From positions 124,001 through 188,000 of the forward strand of contig NZ_LXEP01000036.1 in assembly GCF_001654835.1 (NCBI RefSeq): DNA of 64,000 nt. The letters are read 5' to 3'. Source of the stretch: Buttiauxella gaviniae ATCC 51604 (GTDB lineage: Bacteria > Pseudomonadota > Gammaproteobacteria > Enterobacterales > Enterobacteriaceae). Below the pieces are notes generated by a model. It saw nothing but the letters and a program-made list of their open reading frames with translations, did not search any database and was not told the DNA's origin. Below, in pieces: positions 9,814 to 21,942 of the stretch (the first letter of the stretch is position 1; every line of letters begins with the position of its first letter). A program made the position numbers and the translations under genes.

Positions 9814-9996
9814 ATGAGGCGTAGTAGAACTGAGGTCGGACGGTGGCGGATGCTGCGTCAGACACAACGGCGCAGATCGCGTTGGCTGGAAGGTCAGTCA
9901 CGCCGTAACATGCGCATTCACGCCATCAGAAAGTGCCAGACAAACCGCCAGCGTAACTCCTTGCTGTTTGCCATTCACGATCAATGGGCGTCGTAA
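9814..9996 (+). CDS. yciY: YciY, small basic protein
   Basis: 60 residues, rich in arginine (MRRSRTEVGRWRMLRQTQRR, then RWLEGQSRRNMRIHAIRK), almost the same as the remembered E. coli YciY of 57 residues but with a different C-terminus. It has no signal peptide or membrane helix; function unknown. It is divergent from clsA and is followed by a hairpin terminator. Confidence 0.88.
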   Translation: MRRSRTEVGRWRMLRQTQRRRSRWLEGQSRRNMRIHAIRKCQTNRQRNSLLFAIHDQWAS

Positions 9997-10000
9997 AGAA

Positions 10001-10022
10001 AAGGGCACCGCTTGCGGTGCCC
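10001..10022. terminator. Hairpin terminator shared by yciY and the small membrane gene
   Basis: Arms GGGCACC and GGTGCCC around a short GCTTGC loop, lying between convergent genes. The flanking T or A runs are weak. Confidence 0.65.
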
Positions 10023-10043
10023 AGTATCTTCAAAATCTCGGTC

Positions 10044-10199
10044 TTACGAGAAATGCATTGCCAGTAAAATAATCAGCACTGTGACCGATGCCGCCGCGAC
10101 AATCACCAAAGGATGTTTGGCAAGCCAGGCGTTCCAGCGCGCTTCCTGATTACCCACAGATTGCTTGTGGCGCTCATAAGACTCATCAAACAAATCCAT
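10044..10199 (-). CDS. 51-residue single-helix membrane protein
   Basis: The frame runs from ATG (10197-10199) to TAA (10044-10046) with a good ribosome binding site (CAGGAA, 6 bases ahead). The protein has a charged N-terminal half (MDLFDESYERHKQSV, then NQEARWNAWLAKHP) and one C-terminal hydrophobic helix of about 20 residues (LVIVAAASVTVLIILLAM), ending HFS. This predicts a tail-anchored or single-span membrane protein. It stands downstream of yciI on the same strand, where K-12 carries kch. I do not recognise a family. Confidence 0.8.
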   Translation of the reverse strand: MDLFDESYERHKQSVGNQEARWNAWLAKHPLVIVAAASVTVLIILLAMHFS

Positions 10200-10241
10200 A
10201 AAAAATTCCTGATAACTTCATTCACCGTACGAATAGTTGAA

Positions 10242-10538
10242 TCAGAATACCTTTTTATATGGTTTGATCGCCACCTGCTTGTACACACCCGCCGCAATAT
10301 AAGGATCTGCTTCAGCCCAGGCTTGGGCATCTTCAAGAGATGCAAACTCAGCAATCACCGTTGAACCGGTAAAACCCGCAGCACCAGGATCATTACTGTC
10401 AACAGCAGGCATAGGCCCGGCAGTTAACAGGCGACCTTCATCGCGTAAAAGTTGTAGACGGGCCAGGTGGGCAGGGCGCACAGCCGTGCGTTTTTCGAGA
10501 GAGTCGGCATTATCTTCCGCATAAATGACATACAGCAC
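10242..10538 (-). CDS. yciI: YciI family protein
   Basis: 98 residues when started at the GTG at 10536-10538, which gives MLYVIYAED and the E. coli length; AAGGAG lies eight bases ahead. The frame also holds a GTG nine bases upstream, but that one overlaps the ribosome binding site. The ferredoxin-like YciI fold shows the conserved block [13 protein letters not shown]-type (here [14 protein letters not shown]) and [17 protein letters not shown]. The catalytic role is unknown; structural work on the family points to an active-site His-Asp pair. Divergent from tonB. Confidence 0.93.
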   Translation of the reverse strand: MLYVIYAEDNADSLEKRTAVRPAHLARLQLLRDEGRLLTAGPMPAVDSNDPGAAGFTGSTVIAEFASLEDAQAWAEADPYIAAGVYKQVAIKPYKKVF

Positions 10539-10708
10539 GTGCAGCACTCCTTATATAGATATGAGATATGTAAAACACGGTAAGTGAATGGAGCTAAGAC
10601 TGCAACTTGAAATCTATTGCGTATTAACAAGATGTTAAATCACTACGTTGAATGTGGGAAAATCCAGCGCCTGGCAGGAAAATGAGCGACTTTGTTCGAT
10701 GCGTTGTT

Positions 10709-10727
10709 GAATATGATTGCTATTTGC
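10709..10727 (+). promoter_or_regulatory. Fur-like site in the tonB promoter
   Basis: GAATATGATTGCTATTTGC partly matches the 19-base Fur consensus (GATAATGATAATCATTATC) and lies 38 bases before the tonB start in a sequence that is nearly the same as the E. coli tonB promoter as I remember it. It suggests iron repression. Confidence 0.55.
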
Positions 10728-10765
10728 ATTTAAAATTGACGCCTGTTTAAGAGACCTAAGACATT

Positions 10766-11497
10766 ATGACGTCAATGACCCTTGATTTACCTCGCCGCCG
10801 CTTTCCGTGGCCGACCGCACTTTCTGTCGTACTTCATGGTGCTATTGTCGCGGCGGCTCTCTATACCTCGGTACATCATCAGGTTGTTGAGTTGCCAGCA
10901 CCTGCGCAGCCTATCAGTATCACTATGGTGACTCCGGCTGAGCTAGAACCACCACAACCTGAAGTTGTTCAGCCACCGCCAGAGCCGGTAGCCGAACCTG
11001 AGCCTGAACCGATCCCTGAGCCGCCGAAAGAAGCGCCGGTCGTCATTCATAAGCCAGAGCCGAAGCCTAAACCTAAGCCAAAACCGAAACCGGTGAAAAA
11101 GGTTGAAGAGCCGAAACGCGACGTTAAGCCTGTTGAACCGCGTCCGGCTGCTCAGACAAATACCGCACCTGCACGCCCGGCACCGGTGGCGAAAGCTGCA
11201 CCTGTGACTTCCACGGCACCAGTTGCAACAGGGCCTCGCGCGCTGAGCCGCAATTCGCCGGTGTATCCTGCGCGCGCGCGCTTACTGCGCCTTGACGGTA
11301 ACGTCCGCGTGCAATTTGATGTGGAACCTGATGGCAGCGTGACTAACATCAACGTGCTGGAAGGGAAGAACTCAAACCTGTTTGCGCGCGAAGTGAAAAT
11401 GGCAGTGAAAAAGTGGCGCTACGAAAGTGGTAAGCCTTCGCGTGGCATGACGGTTAACGTAATATTCAAGCTTAACGGCAGTGCGACCATGGAGTAA
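10766..11497 (+). CDS. tonB: Energy-transducing protein TonB
   Basis: 243 residues. An N-terminal helix (about residues 13-33, with the Ser-His face AVLHGAIVAAAL used for contact with ExbD) anchors it in the inner membrane. A long proline-rich spacer follows with Glu-Pro repeats and then Lys-Pro repeats (PKPKPKPKPKPVKKVEEP). The C-terminal domain (SPVYPARARLLRLDGNVRV) binds TonB boxes of outer membrane receptors. It passes proton-motive force to transporters such as the PQQ receptor encoded next to it. Confidence 0.97.
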   Translation: MTSMTLDLPRRRFPWPTALSVVLHGAIVAAALYTSVHHQVVELPAPAQPISITMVTPAELEPPQPEVVQPPPEPVAEPEPEPIPEPPKEAPVVIHKPEPKPKPKPKPKPVKKVEEPKRDVKPVEPRPAAQTNTAPARPAPVAKAAPVTSTAPVATGPRALSRNSPVYPARARLLRLDGNVRVQFDVEPDGSVTNINVLEGKNSNLFAREVKMAVKKWRYESGKPSRGMTVNVIFKLNGSATME

Positions 11498-11511
11498 TCA
11501 CACTCTTTGGC

Positions 11512-11548
11512 CATAAAAAAACGGAACCAGCTGGTTCCGTTTTTTTAT
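11512..11548. terminator. Bidirectional terminator between tonB and pqqU
   Basis: Seven A, then arms ACGGAACCAG and CTGGTTCCGT, then seven T. The symmetry lets it end both convergent transcripts. Confidence 0.95.
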
Positions 11549-11563
11549 GCTTACTCTATAACC

Positions 11564-13684
11564 TTACATGAAGGTATAACTCAGGTTCACGCCCACACCG
11601 TAATTGCGGCCTGGTGCCGGTTCGTAATAGCGATTATTACCTTCATTAACGATAACGGAACCGACGTATTCGCGGTCGAACAAGTTATCAACGCGCCCCC
11701 AAATATCCAGCAACCAGCTTTCCTGAATACGCAATTTATAGCCGCTGTTAAGCGACGCGACGGTATATGAAGGCGCTTTTGCGGTGTTTTCATCATTAGC
11801 CTGAATATCGCTCATATAACGCACATCGGCACCTGCGTAGAAACCTTCAGGCGGGGCGTACCCAAGCGACGCGTACCCCATATTCCGAGCGATACCCGGA
11901 ATGCGATTACCCTCGCAGTTTTCAGCGCCACAGGCGTTGCTGCGATAAGTCGCGTCCAGATAAGTCCACGCCATTTTCACGCGCCAGTCATTGGCAAACT
12001 GGCTATCAGCAGAAAGCTCCACACCCTGACGACGCGTTTTCCCGGCATTTTTATACGTCGTACGCCCACCGCTGCTCTGGTCGGCGACAATTTCATCATC
12101 GGTATCGGTCTGGAAAAGTGCCGCGCTCAACAGACCATTGCCGACACGCGTTTTGCTGCCGATCTCAACCGTATCGCTGGTGGACGGTTTTAAACCGAAA
12201 TTCAAACCTGATTGCCCGTTATCACGATAGGAAAGCTCGTTGATGGTCGGTGTTTCAAAGCCCCGGCCCGCAGAGGTATAAATATTCCAGGCGTCGGTGA
12301 CTGCGTATTTCAGCGCTGCCGCTGGCAACCATTTGTGGTAGCTCGCGTCTCCGCTGTCATCGCCATTTTTACCGACAATATATTCATCATTCGAGTCGAA
12401 CCAGACCGAACTAAACCTCACCCCAGCATCAAGACTGAGCTTGTCAGTGAATTGCCATGCGGTTTGCAAATAAGGATCGACATTCCACATCAGGTTACGC
12501 TCATCGCGTCGCAGGTCGCCTTTCTCGCCCAAAACCGTCGTACCATTTTCGACGACAAAGTTTTGATAGCCTTTGCGTTTTTCCGACATCGTTTCGTAAT
12601 CCAGCCCGGTGGTAAACGTCACCGGAACCGCGAGCAGGTTTCCACGATGCGTCCAGCGTGAGTCAATCCCCTGATAATGCCGGGACAACTCAATCACGCC
12701 GCCTGGATGGGTAGGGTTCAACTGCGGAGCCACAGGAATTGACTGGTATTGCGTGGTTTCTCGCACACCGGCATACATCATCACGCTCAGATCGTCATTG
12801 GCACTGAGCTGGCGGTCATAACGCAGTCCGGCTTGAGTCTGCTGAGTACTCTTGCGCGTATTGTACTGTTCAGCGCGAGGAGCCTGAGTTGGATTGTCAT
12901 GCCATTCCTGCTCGGTTAAACCGCCGGGATCGTCGGCATCAATATCCACGCTATTGAACAGAAGCGTTAACTTACTCGCTTCGTTAAGGCGCACGCCCAG
13001 TTTGGCATTGCCGAGATTTTTTTGTGCGCTGCTGTGGTCACGATAACCGTGAGTGGTAAAGCGTGACGCTGAGATAGCGTAGTCAACATCGCCCGCCTGG
13101 GTGCCGTCGCCGGTAGCGCCAGTGGCTTTAACGCTATTGCGCCAGCTTGCAAAACTCCCGTAATAGGTACTGGCTTCCAGTGTTGGCGGCTGCGTGCCTG
13201 TTGTGGTCGTGACATTAATCACGCCACCCGACGCGTTGCCGTAAAGCGCGGAGAATGGCCCGCGCAGCACTTCAATGCTTTCAACGCTGTTGATGTCGAT
13301 ATTTGAGGTTTGCCCTTGTCCGTCAGGCATGGTGGCAGGAATACCGTCAACATACATGCGTATCCCGCGCACACCATAAGTGGAACGCGAACCAAAGCCA
13401 CGAACAGAAAGCTGTAAATCCTGCGCGTAATTCTGGCGATTCTGGACTTGCAGACCCGGTACGCTGCTAAGACTTTCTGAAAGATTAACGCGTGGCGCCG
13501 CCTGGCGCATATCGTCGCCATTGACGACACTCACCGCCGCTGGTGTATCCAGCTCGGAAATCGTGCCTTGTGTTGCGGTAACGACCATCGTCTCTTCGGC
13601 GGCAAGTGCCGGAAGGGCAAAAGACGAAAGGGCCGGGACTAATATCAGTGGCAGGGAGATCTTTCCATGGTACACAATTTTCAT
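11564..13684 (-). CDS. pqqU: TonB-dependent PQQ receptor PqqU (YncD)
   Basis: 706 residues: signal peptide (cleavage after LPALAAE near residue 29), a TonB box-like ETMVVTA, a plug domain (NLSESLSSVPGLQVQNRQNY, then VLRGPFSALYGNASGGVINV), and a 22-strand barrel ending in aromatic NLSYTFM. It matches remembered E. coli YncD/PqqU along its whole length, including GFGSRSTYGVRGIRMYVDGI. PqqU imports pyrroloquinoline quinone across the outer membrane for periplasmic dehydrogenases. In K-12 it is far from tonB; here the two genes are convergent neighbours. Confidence 0.92.
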   Translation of the reverse strand: MKIVYHGKISLPLILVPALSSFALPALAAEETMVVTATQGTISELDTPAAVSVVNGDDMRQAAPRVNLSESLSSVPGLQVQNRQNYAQDLQLSVRGFGSRSTYGVRGIRMYVDGIPATMPDGQGQTSNIDINSVESIEVLRGPFSALYGNASGGVINVTTTTGTQPPTLEASTYYGSFASWRNSVKATGATGDGTQAGDVDYAISASRFTTHGYRDHSSAQKNLGNAKLGVRLNEASKLTLLFNSVDIDADDPGGLTEQEWHDNPTQAPRAEQYNTRKSTQQTQAGLRYDRQLSANDDLSVMMYAGVRETTQYQSIPVAPQLNPTHPGGVIELSRHYQGIDSRWTHRGNLLAVPVTFTTGLDYETMSEKRKGYQNFVVENGTTVLGEKGDLRRDERNLMWNVDPYLQTAWQFTDKLSLDAGVRFSSVWFDSNDEYIVGKNGDDSGDASYHKWLPAAALKYAVTDAWNIYTSAGRGFETPTINELSYRDNGQSGLNFGLKPSTSDTVEIGSKTRVGNGLLSAALFQTDTDDEIVADQSSGGRTTYKNAGKTRRQGVELSADSQFANDWRVKMAWTYLDATYRSNACGAENCEGNRIPGIARNMGYASLGYAPPEGFYAGADVRYMSDIQANDENTAKAPSYTVASLNSGYKLRIQESWLLDIWGRVDNLFDREYVGSVIVNEGNNRYYEPAPGRNYGVGVNLSYTFM

Positions 13685-13893
13685 CAGACATTTTCACAGG
13701 TGGGAGCATTTTACGTTCCGGACGAACCATCTGGAACATTCAAGAGGCTATGTTAATACTTGTGATGAATGCTTGAAAAGTGTTAACGGCACATAAAGTT
13801 AATGCAAGTTTTTATTAGCGAAAGTGTTTTGTGAGGATTTCCGCGGCGATTGGAGCGATTTTTCCGGAGTGAAAAAATATTTTCATATTCCTG

Positions 13894-13918
13894 CATCCAG
13901 TTCATTTCCTCGTACGTA
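13894..13918 (+). promoter_or_regulatory. Candidate ECF-type promoter of the fasciclin-sigma operon
   Basis: CATCC (13894-13898) and CGTA (13915-13918) are 16 bases apart, 50 bases before the fasciclin gene. Short GC-containing boxes of this kind and spacing are typical of ECF sigma promoters, and autoregulation is common in such operons. No good housekeeping promoter is seen at this spot. The assignment is inference. Confidence 0.4.
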
Positions 13919-13968
13919 TATCAGAGTGTGAGCCAACAACGTGCTCCTGACTCAATGAGGAAATAACC

Positions 13969-14529
13969 ATGAACAGAATCCTTACTGCTGCTATCTCTAC
14001 CTCGTTACTGTTTAGTGCCGCCAGCATGGCTGCCATGATGTCAGACTCCGTGATGGTGGGTGGCGCTGCGATGTATCCTTCAAAAAACATCGTAGAAAAT
14101 GCGATCAACTCTAAAGACCACACAACCCTGGTTGCAGCGGTAAAAGCCGCGGGTTTGGTCGATACCCTTCAGGGAACAGGGCCGTTTACGGTGTTTGCGC
14201 CAACTAATGCAGCGTTTGCAAAACTGCCCGCAGGGACCGTTGAGAATCTGGTGAAACCGGAAAACAAAGCGGTACTGACCAACATTCTGACTTATCACGT
14301 CGTGGCTGGAAAATACGACATGAAGCAGCTTGAGAAAAAAATTAAAGAGGGTGGTGGCCATGCGGAACTGAAAACCGTGAACGGGCAACCTTTATGGGTA
14401 ATGAGTAACGGCCCGCATAACATCCAGTTGAAAGATGCCCAGGGAAATATCGCGAATATCAGTACTTATGACGTAAATCAGAAAAACGGTGTAATTGACG
14501 TTATTGATACTGTCCTGATGCCTAAATAA
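13969..14529 (+). CDS. Secreted fasciclin (FAS1) domain protein
   Basis: 186 residues. A signal peptide (MNRILTAAISTSLLFSAASM, cut near residue 22) is followed by one FAS1 domain with both conserved motifs: H1 (GPFTVFAPTNAAFAKLP) and H2 (ANISTYDVNQKNGVIDVIDT, ending VLMPK). FAS1 domains act in adhesion and matrix binding; the bacterial role is often unknown. AATGAGGAAATAACC supplies the ribosome binding site. It is first in an operon with an ECF sigma factor and an anti-sigma factor, the same grouping as the mycobacterial MPT70/MPT83 fasciclins with SigK/RskA, so it is likely the main target of that sigma factor. Confidence 0.9.
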   Translation: MNRILTAAISTSLLFSAASMAAMMSDSVMVGGAAMYPSKNIVENAINSKDHTTLVAAVKAAGLVDTLQGTGPFTVFAPTNAAFAKLPAGTVENLVKPENKAVLTNILTYHVVAGKYDMKQLEKKIKEGGGHAELKTVNGQPLWVMSNGPHNIQLKDAQGNIANISTYDVNQKNGVIDVIDTVLMPK

Positions 14530-14544
14530 ATCCTGTCTATACTC

Positions 14545-14567
14545 GGTGTGAGTGACTGACTCACACC
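14545..14567 (+). other. Perfect hairpin between the fasciclin and sigma genes
   Basis: Nine-base arms GGTGTGAGT and ACTCACACC around the loop GACTG. No T run follows; instead the sigma factor ribosome binding site (AGGAAAG) comes eight bases later. It is placed to act as a partial terminator, a processing stop or a block to exonuclease, giving more fasciclin mRNA than sigma mRNA. Confidence 0.75.
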
Positions 14568-14581
14568 CAATCAGGAAAGAT

Positions 14582-15136
14582 ATGGATAATCAGCAAGTGC
14601 AACAACAGGTAGCGCTTGTGCGGGCGGTTGCCGATGGTGACCGCCGCGCCTTTGAACAACTTTATCGCCAGACGTCACCGATGCTTTTCCCGGTAGCGTT
14701 ACGTATGTTGCGCCGCTCATCATGGGCCGAAGAAGTTCTGCATGACAGTTTTCTTGCCGTCTGGAATCGCGCTGCAACTTATGATCCTGCCTCCAGCTCC
14801 CCGATGACCTGGCTTACGCATATTGTGCGCAATCGTTGTATCGATTGGCTAAGAAGTGGCACCGCTCGTAGTAGTGAACTGGAAGATGAACTGACTGAAT
14901 ATACTCCAGTAACGAGTTATCAAAATGAAGATAGCCAGCACGATGATAAGCAGGTCGACAAACTGACACATTGCCTTGCTCATCTGCCGCCAGAACAACG
15001 GCAAAGCGTGGTGCTGGCCTACTATCAGGGGATGTCTCACAGCGAAATTGCGACCTGGTTGCATCAACCGCTTGGTACAGTAAAAAGTTGGGTGCGCCGG
15101 GCTCTGGACCACCTTAAGGACTGCGTAGGATTATGA
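14582..15136 (+). CDS. ECF (SigK-like) RNA polymerase sigma factor
   Basis: 184 residues from the ATG at 14582, chosen because AGGAAAG lies just upstream; an in-frame GTG at 14552 falls inside the hairpin. Region 2 (FEQLYRQTSPMLFPVALRML, then AEEVLHDSFLAVWNRA) and region 4 (LPPEQRQSVVLAYYQGMSHS, then IATWLHQPLGTVKSWVRRAL) are complete, joined by an acidic linker; there is no region 3, as expected for ECF factors. It resembles the group with RskA-type anti-sigma factors. Its stop overlaps the anti-sigma start (ATGA), so the two are made together. Confidence 0.93.
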   Translation: MDNQQVQQQVALVRAVADGDRRAFEQLYRQTSPMLFPVALRMLRRSSWAEEVLHDSFLAVWNRAATYDPASSSPMTWLTHIVRNRCIDWLRSGTARSSELEDELTEYTPVTSYQNEDSQHDDKQVDKLTHCLAHLPPEQRQSVVLAYYQGMSHSEIATWLHQPLGTVKSWVRRALDHLKDCVGL

Positions 15137-15786
15137 AAAGCAGACACGATATCGACAGCGCATTGAGCGCGCAGTATGCCCTGGGCACCCTGCGTGGTAA
15201 TGCGCGTCTGCGTTTCGAAAAACGCCTTGCGCAGGAACAAGAGTTGGCACAGCAACTTGGTCGTTGGCAAACCTTGCTGGCACCATTTGAAAACAATACA
15301 CAGCAACAGATTCCGCCAGAACGAGTATGGAAAAAAATACAGCTCAGCTTACCGCCGCAAAGACCTACGTCATTGTGGAACTGGAATTACCTGGGATGGG
15401 CGCTGGCAGCTGGACTTGCCGCGGTTATTCTGGTGCCGTATTTCACCAGCCGATCACCCGATCTCACACCGCTGGTGGTGTTAAACAGTAGCGATGCAAC
15501 CAAAGGTCAATGGGTTGTCAGTGCTGACAGTGAACGTAAAACGCTGCAGTTGGTTTCGGTTCAGCCTCGCACCATTGCGGCCAATAACAGCTTGCAGTTA
15601 TGGGCGATACCTTCGGGTGCAAAACCGATTTCACTTGGCTTAGTGAATGCCAGCGAGCCGACACAACTTACTGCAACCAATGTGGCTTTATCGCCAGGCA
15701 CGACGATTGCAATCAGCCTCGAACCGCAAGGCGGCTCTCCAACGGGGCAACCGACCGGGCCAGTGATATTTAGCGGGACATTGTAA
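15133..15786 (+). CDS. RskA-like transmembrane anti-sigma factor
   Basis: 217 residues. An N-terminal cytoplasmic domain (residues 1-80: SALSAQYALGTLRGNARLRF, then ERVWKKIQLSLP) has the typical anti-sigma layout, then one helix (WALAAGLAAVILVPYF, about 89-104) and a periplasmic domain of the RskA type (NSLQLWAIPSGAKPISLGLV, TIAISLEPQGGSPTGQPTGP, ending VIFSGTL). It should hold the sigma factor at the membrane until a periplasmic signal leads to its proteolysis. Overlap with the sigma gene is four bases; a strong terminator follows. Confidence 0.92.
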   Translation: MKSRHDIDSALSAQYALGTLRGNARLRFEKRLAQEQELAQQLGRWQTLLAPFENNTQQQIPPERVWKKIQLSLPPQRPTSLWNWNYLGWALAAGLAAVILVPYFTSRSPDLTPLVVLNSSDATKGQWVVSADSERKTLQLVSVQPRTIAANNSLQLWAIPSGAKPISLGLVNASEPTQLTATNVALSPGTTIAISLEPQGGSPTGQPTGPVIFSGTL

Positions 15787-15794
15787 ATAGCAGC

Positions 15795-15824
15795 AAAAAG
15801 GGCAGAAAATATTCTGCCCTTTTT
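15795..15824. terminator. Bidirectional terminator between the anti-sigma gene and ansP
   Basis: Arms AAAAAGGGCAGAA and TTCTGCCCTTTTT with a four-base loop, eight bases after the anti-sigma stop, between convergent genes. Confidence 0.95.
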
Positions 15825-15852
15825 CGCTACGAAACATTGGCTCAGTATGGGT

Positions 15853-17328
15853 TTACTTGACCTTGTGCGGCGCTTCCTCAGGGGTAGCGTCGGGATTGTG
15901 GGCAAGTTCTTGAACGCGCTTACGTGCGCCAAACCAGCCAATCACCAGCAACAAAGCAATCAGCGGAATAGATGCAATGGTATAAGTTCCGTTCGGGTAA
16001 TCGAATCCCATCAACACCAATACGCTAAACAGGAAGAGCAGGGTTAACCATGAGGTGAACGGTGCGCCAGGTAATTTAAAACTAACGTCTTCAGCTTTCC
16101 CCTCTTTAATCGCTTTACGCAAGCGCATCTGGCAAACCATGATAAATGCCCAGGAAGAGATAATCCCCAGCGAGGCAACGTTGAGGACTATCTCGAACAC
16201 TTGTGATGGCACTAGATAATTCAGTACCACACCAATCACATATATCCCAAGCGTAACCAATATCCCGGCATAGGGTACGTGCTGCTTGCTCATTTTCGAC
16301 ATGAACTGAGGTGCTGAACCACCCATCGACATTGAACGCAAAATACGCCCGGTGGAATAGAGGCCAGAGTTTAGGCTGGAAAGCGCAGCAGTCAGAACCA
16401 CCATATTCATGATGTCGCCAATGTATGGCACACCGAGTTTAGAGAAAAATGTCACAAACGGGCTTTGTCCCGCCTGGTAGGCGTTCCATGGCAGCAATAA
16501 AACCAGCAATGTCACGGAGCCGACGTAAAAAAGCCCAATACGCCAGATAACGCTGTTAATCGCTTTTGGCACCATTTTCTTTGGATCTTTGCATTCACCC
16601 GCCGCGGTACCCACCAGTTCGATTGAAGCAAAAGCAAACACCACGCCCTGAATAAGCACTAATGCAGGCAGTAACCCATGCGGGAAGAAACCACCGTTAT
16701 CAGTAATTAAATGGAAACCTGTCGTGTTGCCATCAAGCATTTTCCCGCTGCCAAGGAACACCGTTCCCACTACCAGGAAGCCGACGATTGCGAGGACTTT
16801 TATCAGCGCAAACCAGAACTCCATTTCTGCGAACCATTTCACACCGATCATATTCATGGCACCGACAATACCAAGCGCACCGAGAGCAAATACCCACTGT
16901 GGCACATCACCAAAAGCGCCCCAATAGTGCATATAAAGTGCCACTGCGGTGATATCGACAATGCCCGTCATTGCCCAGTTCACGAAGTACATCCAGCCTG
17001 CCACGTAGGAGGCTTTCTCACCGAGAAATTCACGGGCATAAGAAACGAAACTACCGCTCGAAGGGCGATGGAGCACCAGTTCGCCTAACGCGCGTAAAAT
17101 AAAGAAAGAGAAGATGCCGCAGACCAGATAGACGAGTGCCAGAGCCGGGCCAGCCATTTGTAGACGTGCGCCAGCACCCAGGAAAAGCCCTGTGCCAATT
17201 GCGCCGCCGATGGCAATCATCTGTACCTGGCGGTTACCCATTGCTTTGTGATACCCGGAATCATGCGAATTTAGCCAGCGGCGTTTAGCTGCGTGCTTTT
17301 CCGCTTCCGTTTTGTGTGTTGTGTTCAT
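15853..17328 (-). CDS. ansP: L-asparagine permease AnsP
   Basis: 491 residues with about twelve membrane helices. It belongs to the amino acid-polyamine-organocation family (QVQMIAIGGAIGTGLFLGAG near residue 35, RILRSMSMGGSAP). The sequence nearly matches remembered E. coli AnsP (KRRWLNSHDSGYHKAMGNRQ), except at the extreme ends. It imports asparagine by proton symport. In K-12 it lies near yncD; here the fasciclin-sigma operon sits between the two. Confidence 0.93.
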   Translation of the reverse strand: MNTTHKTEAEKHAAKRRWLNSHDSGYHKAMGNRQVQMIAIGGAIGTGLFLGAGARLQMAGPALALVYLVCGIFSFFILRALGELVLHRPSSGSFVSYAREFLGEKASYVAGWMYFVNWAMTGIVDITAVALYMHYWGAFGDVPQWVFALGALGIVGAMNMIGVKWFAEMEFWFALIKVLAIVGFLVVGTVFLGSGKMLDGNTTGFHLITDNGGFFPHGLLPALVLIQGVVFAFASIELVGTAAGECKDPKKMVPKAINSVIWRIGLFYVGSVTLLVLLLPWNAYQAGQSPFVTFFSKLGVPYIGDIMNMVVLTAALSSLNSGLYSTGRILRSMSMGGSAPQFMSKMSKQHVPYAGILVTLGIYVIGVVLNYLVPSQVFEIVLNVASLGIISSWAFIMVCQMRLRKAIKEGKAEDVSFKLPGAPFTSWLTLLFLFSVLVLMGFDYPNGTYTIASIPLIALLLVIGWFGARKRVQELAHNPDATPEEAPHKVK

Positions 17329-17525
17329 GTAGACCCTGTTCCTTTGTTAAAAAGACCCCTACGTAATGCCTGACGTTTTATAACTTCCACGCCATGACAA
17401 AATCGGGCGACAGATCCTATCCATAAATGGTTAAGGACGCTAATGCCTTTTTTCAAAGAGTAGAGATTGTAGCGGTTATTCGAAGATGGCCTGCGACTAC
17501 ACAGGCCATTGTTGAAGGAGGGATG

Positions 17526-21816
<4,291 letters not shown>

Positions 21817-21942
21817 GGCGCATCCTTCTGGCACTTAATTTCCGGGGAATAGTCTACAGGCCTGTTGTAGCCAGAGCATTATCGATCATTTGCCATGAAA
21901 AAAACGCTTTATAGTAAAGACATCGGATTTTAAGAGGTTGAG

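Noticed and set aside
14552-14581. Longer start (GTG 14552) for the ECF sigma factor
   Set aside because: The GTG lies inside the hairpin stem and has no ribosome binding site, whereas ATG 14582 does.
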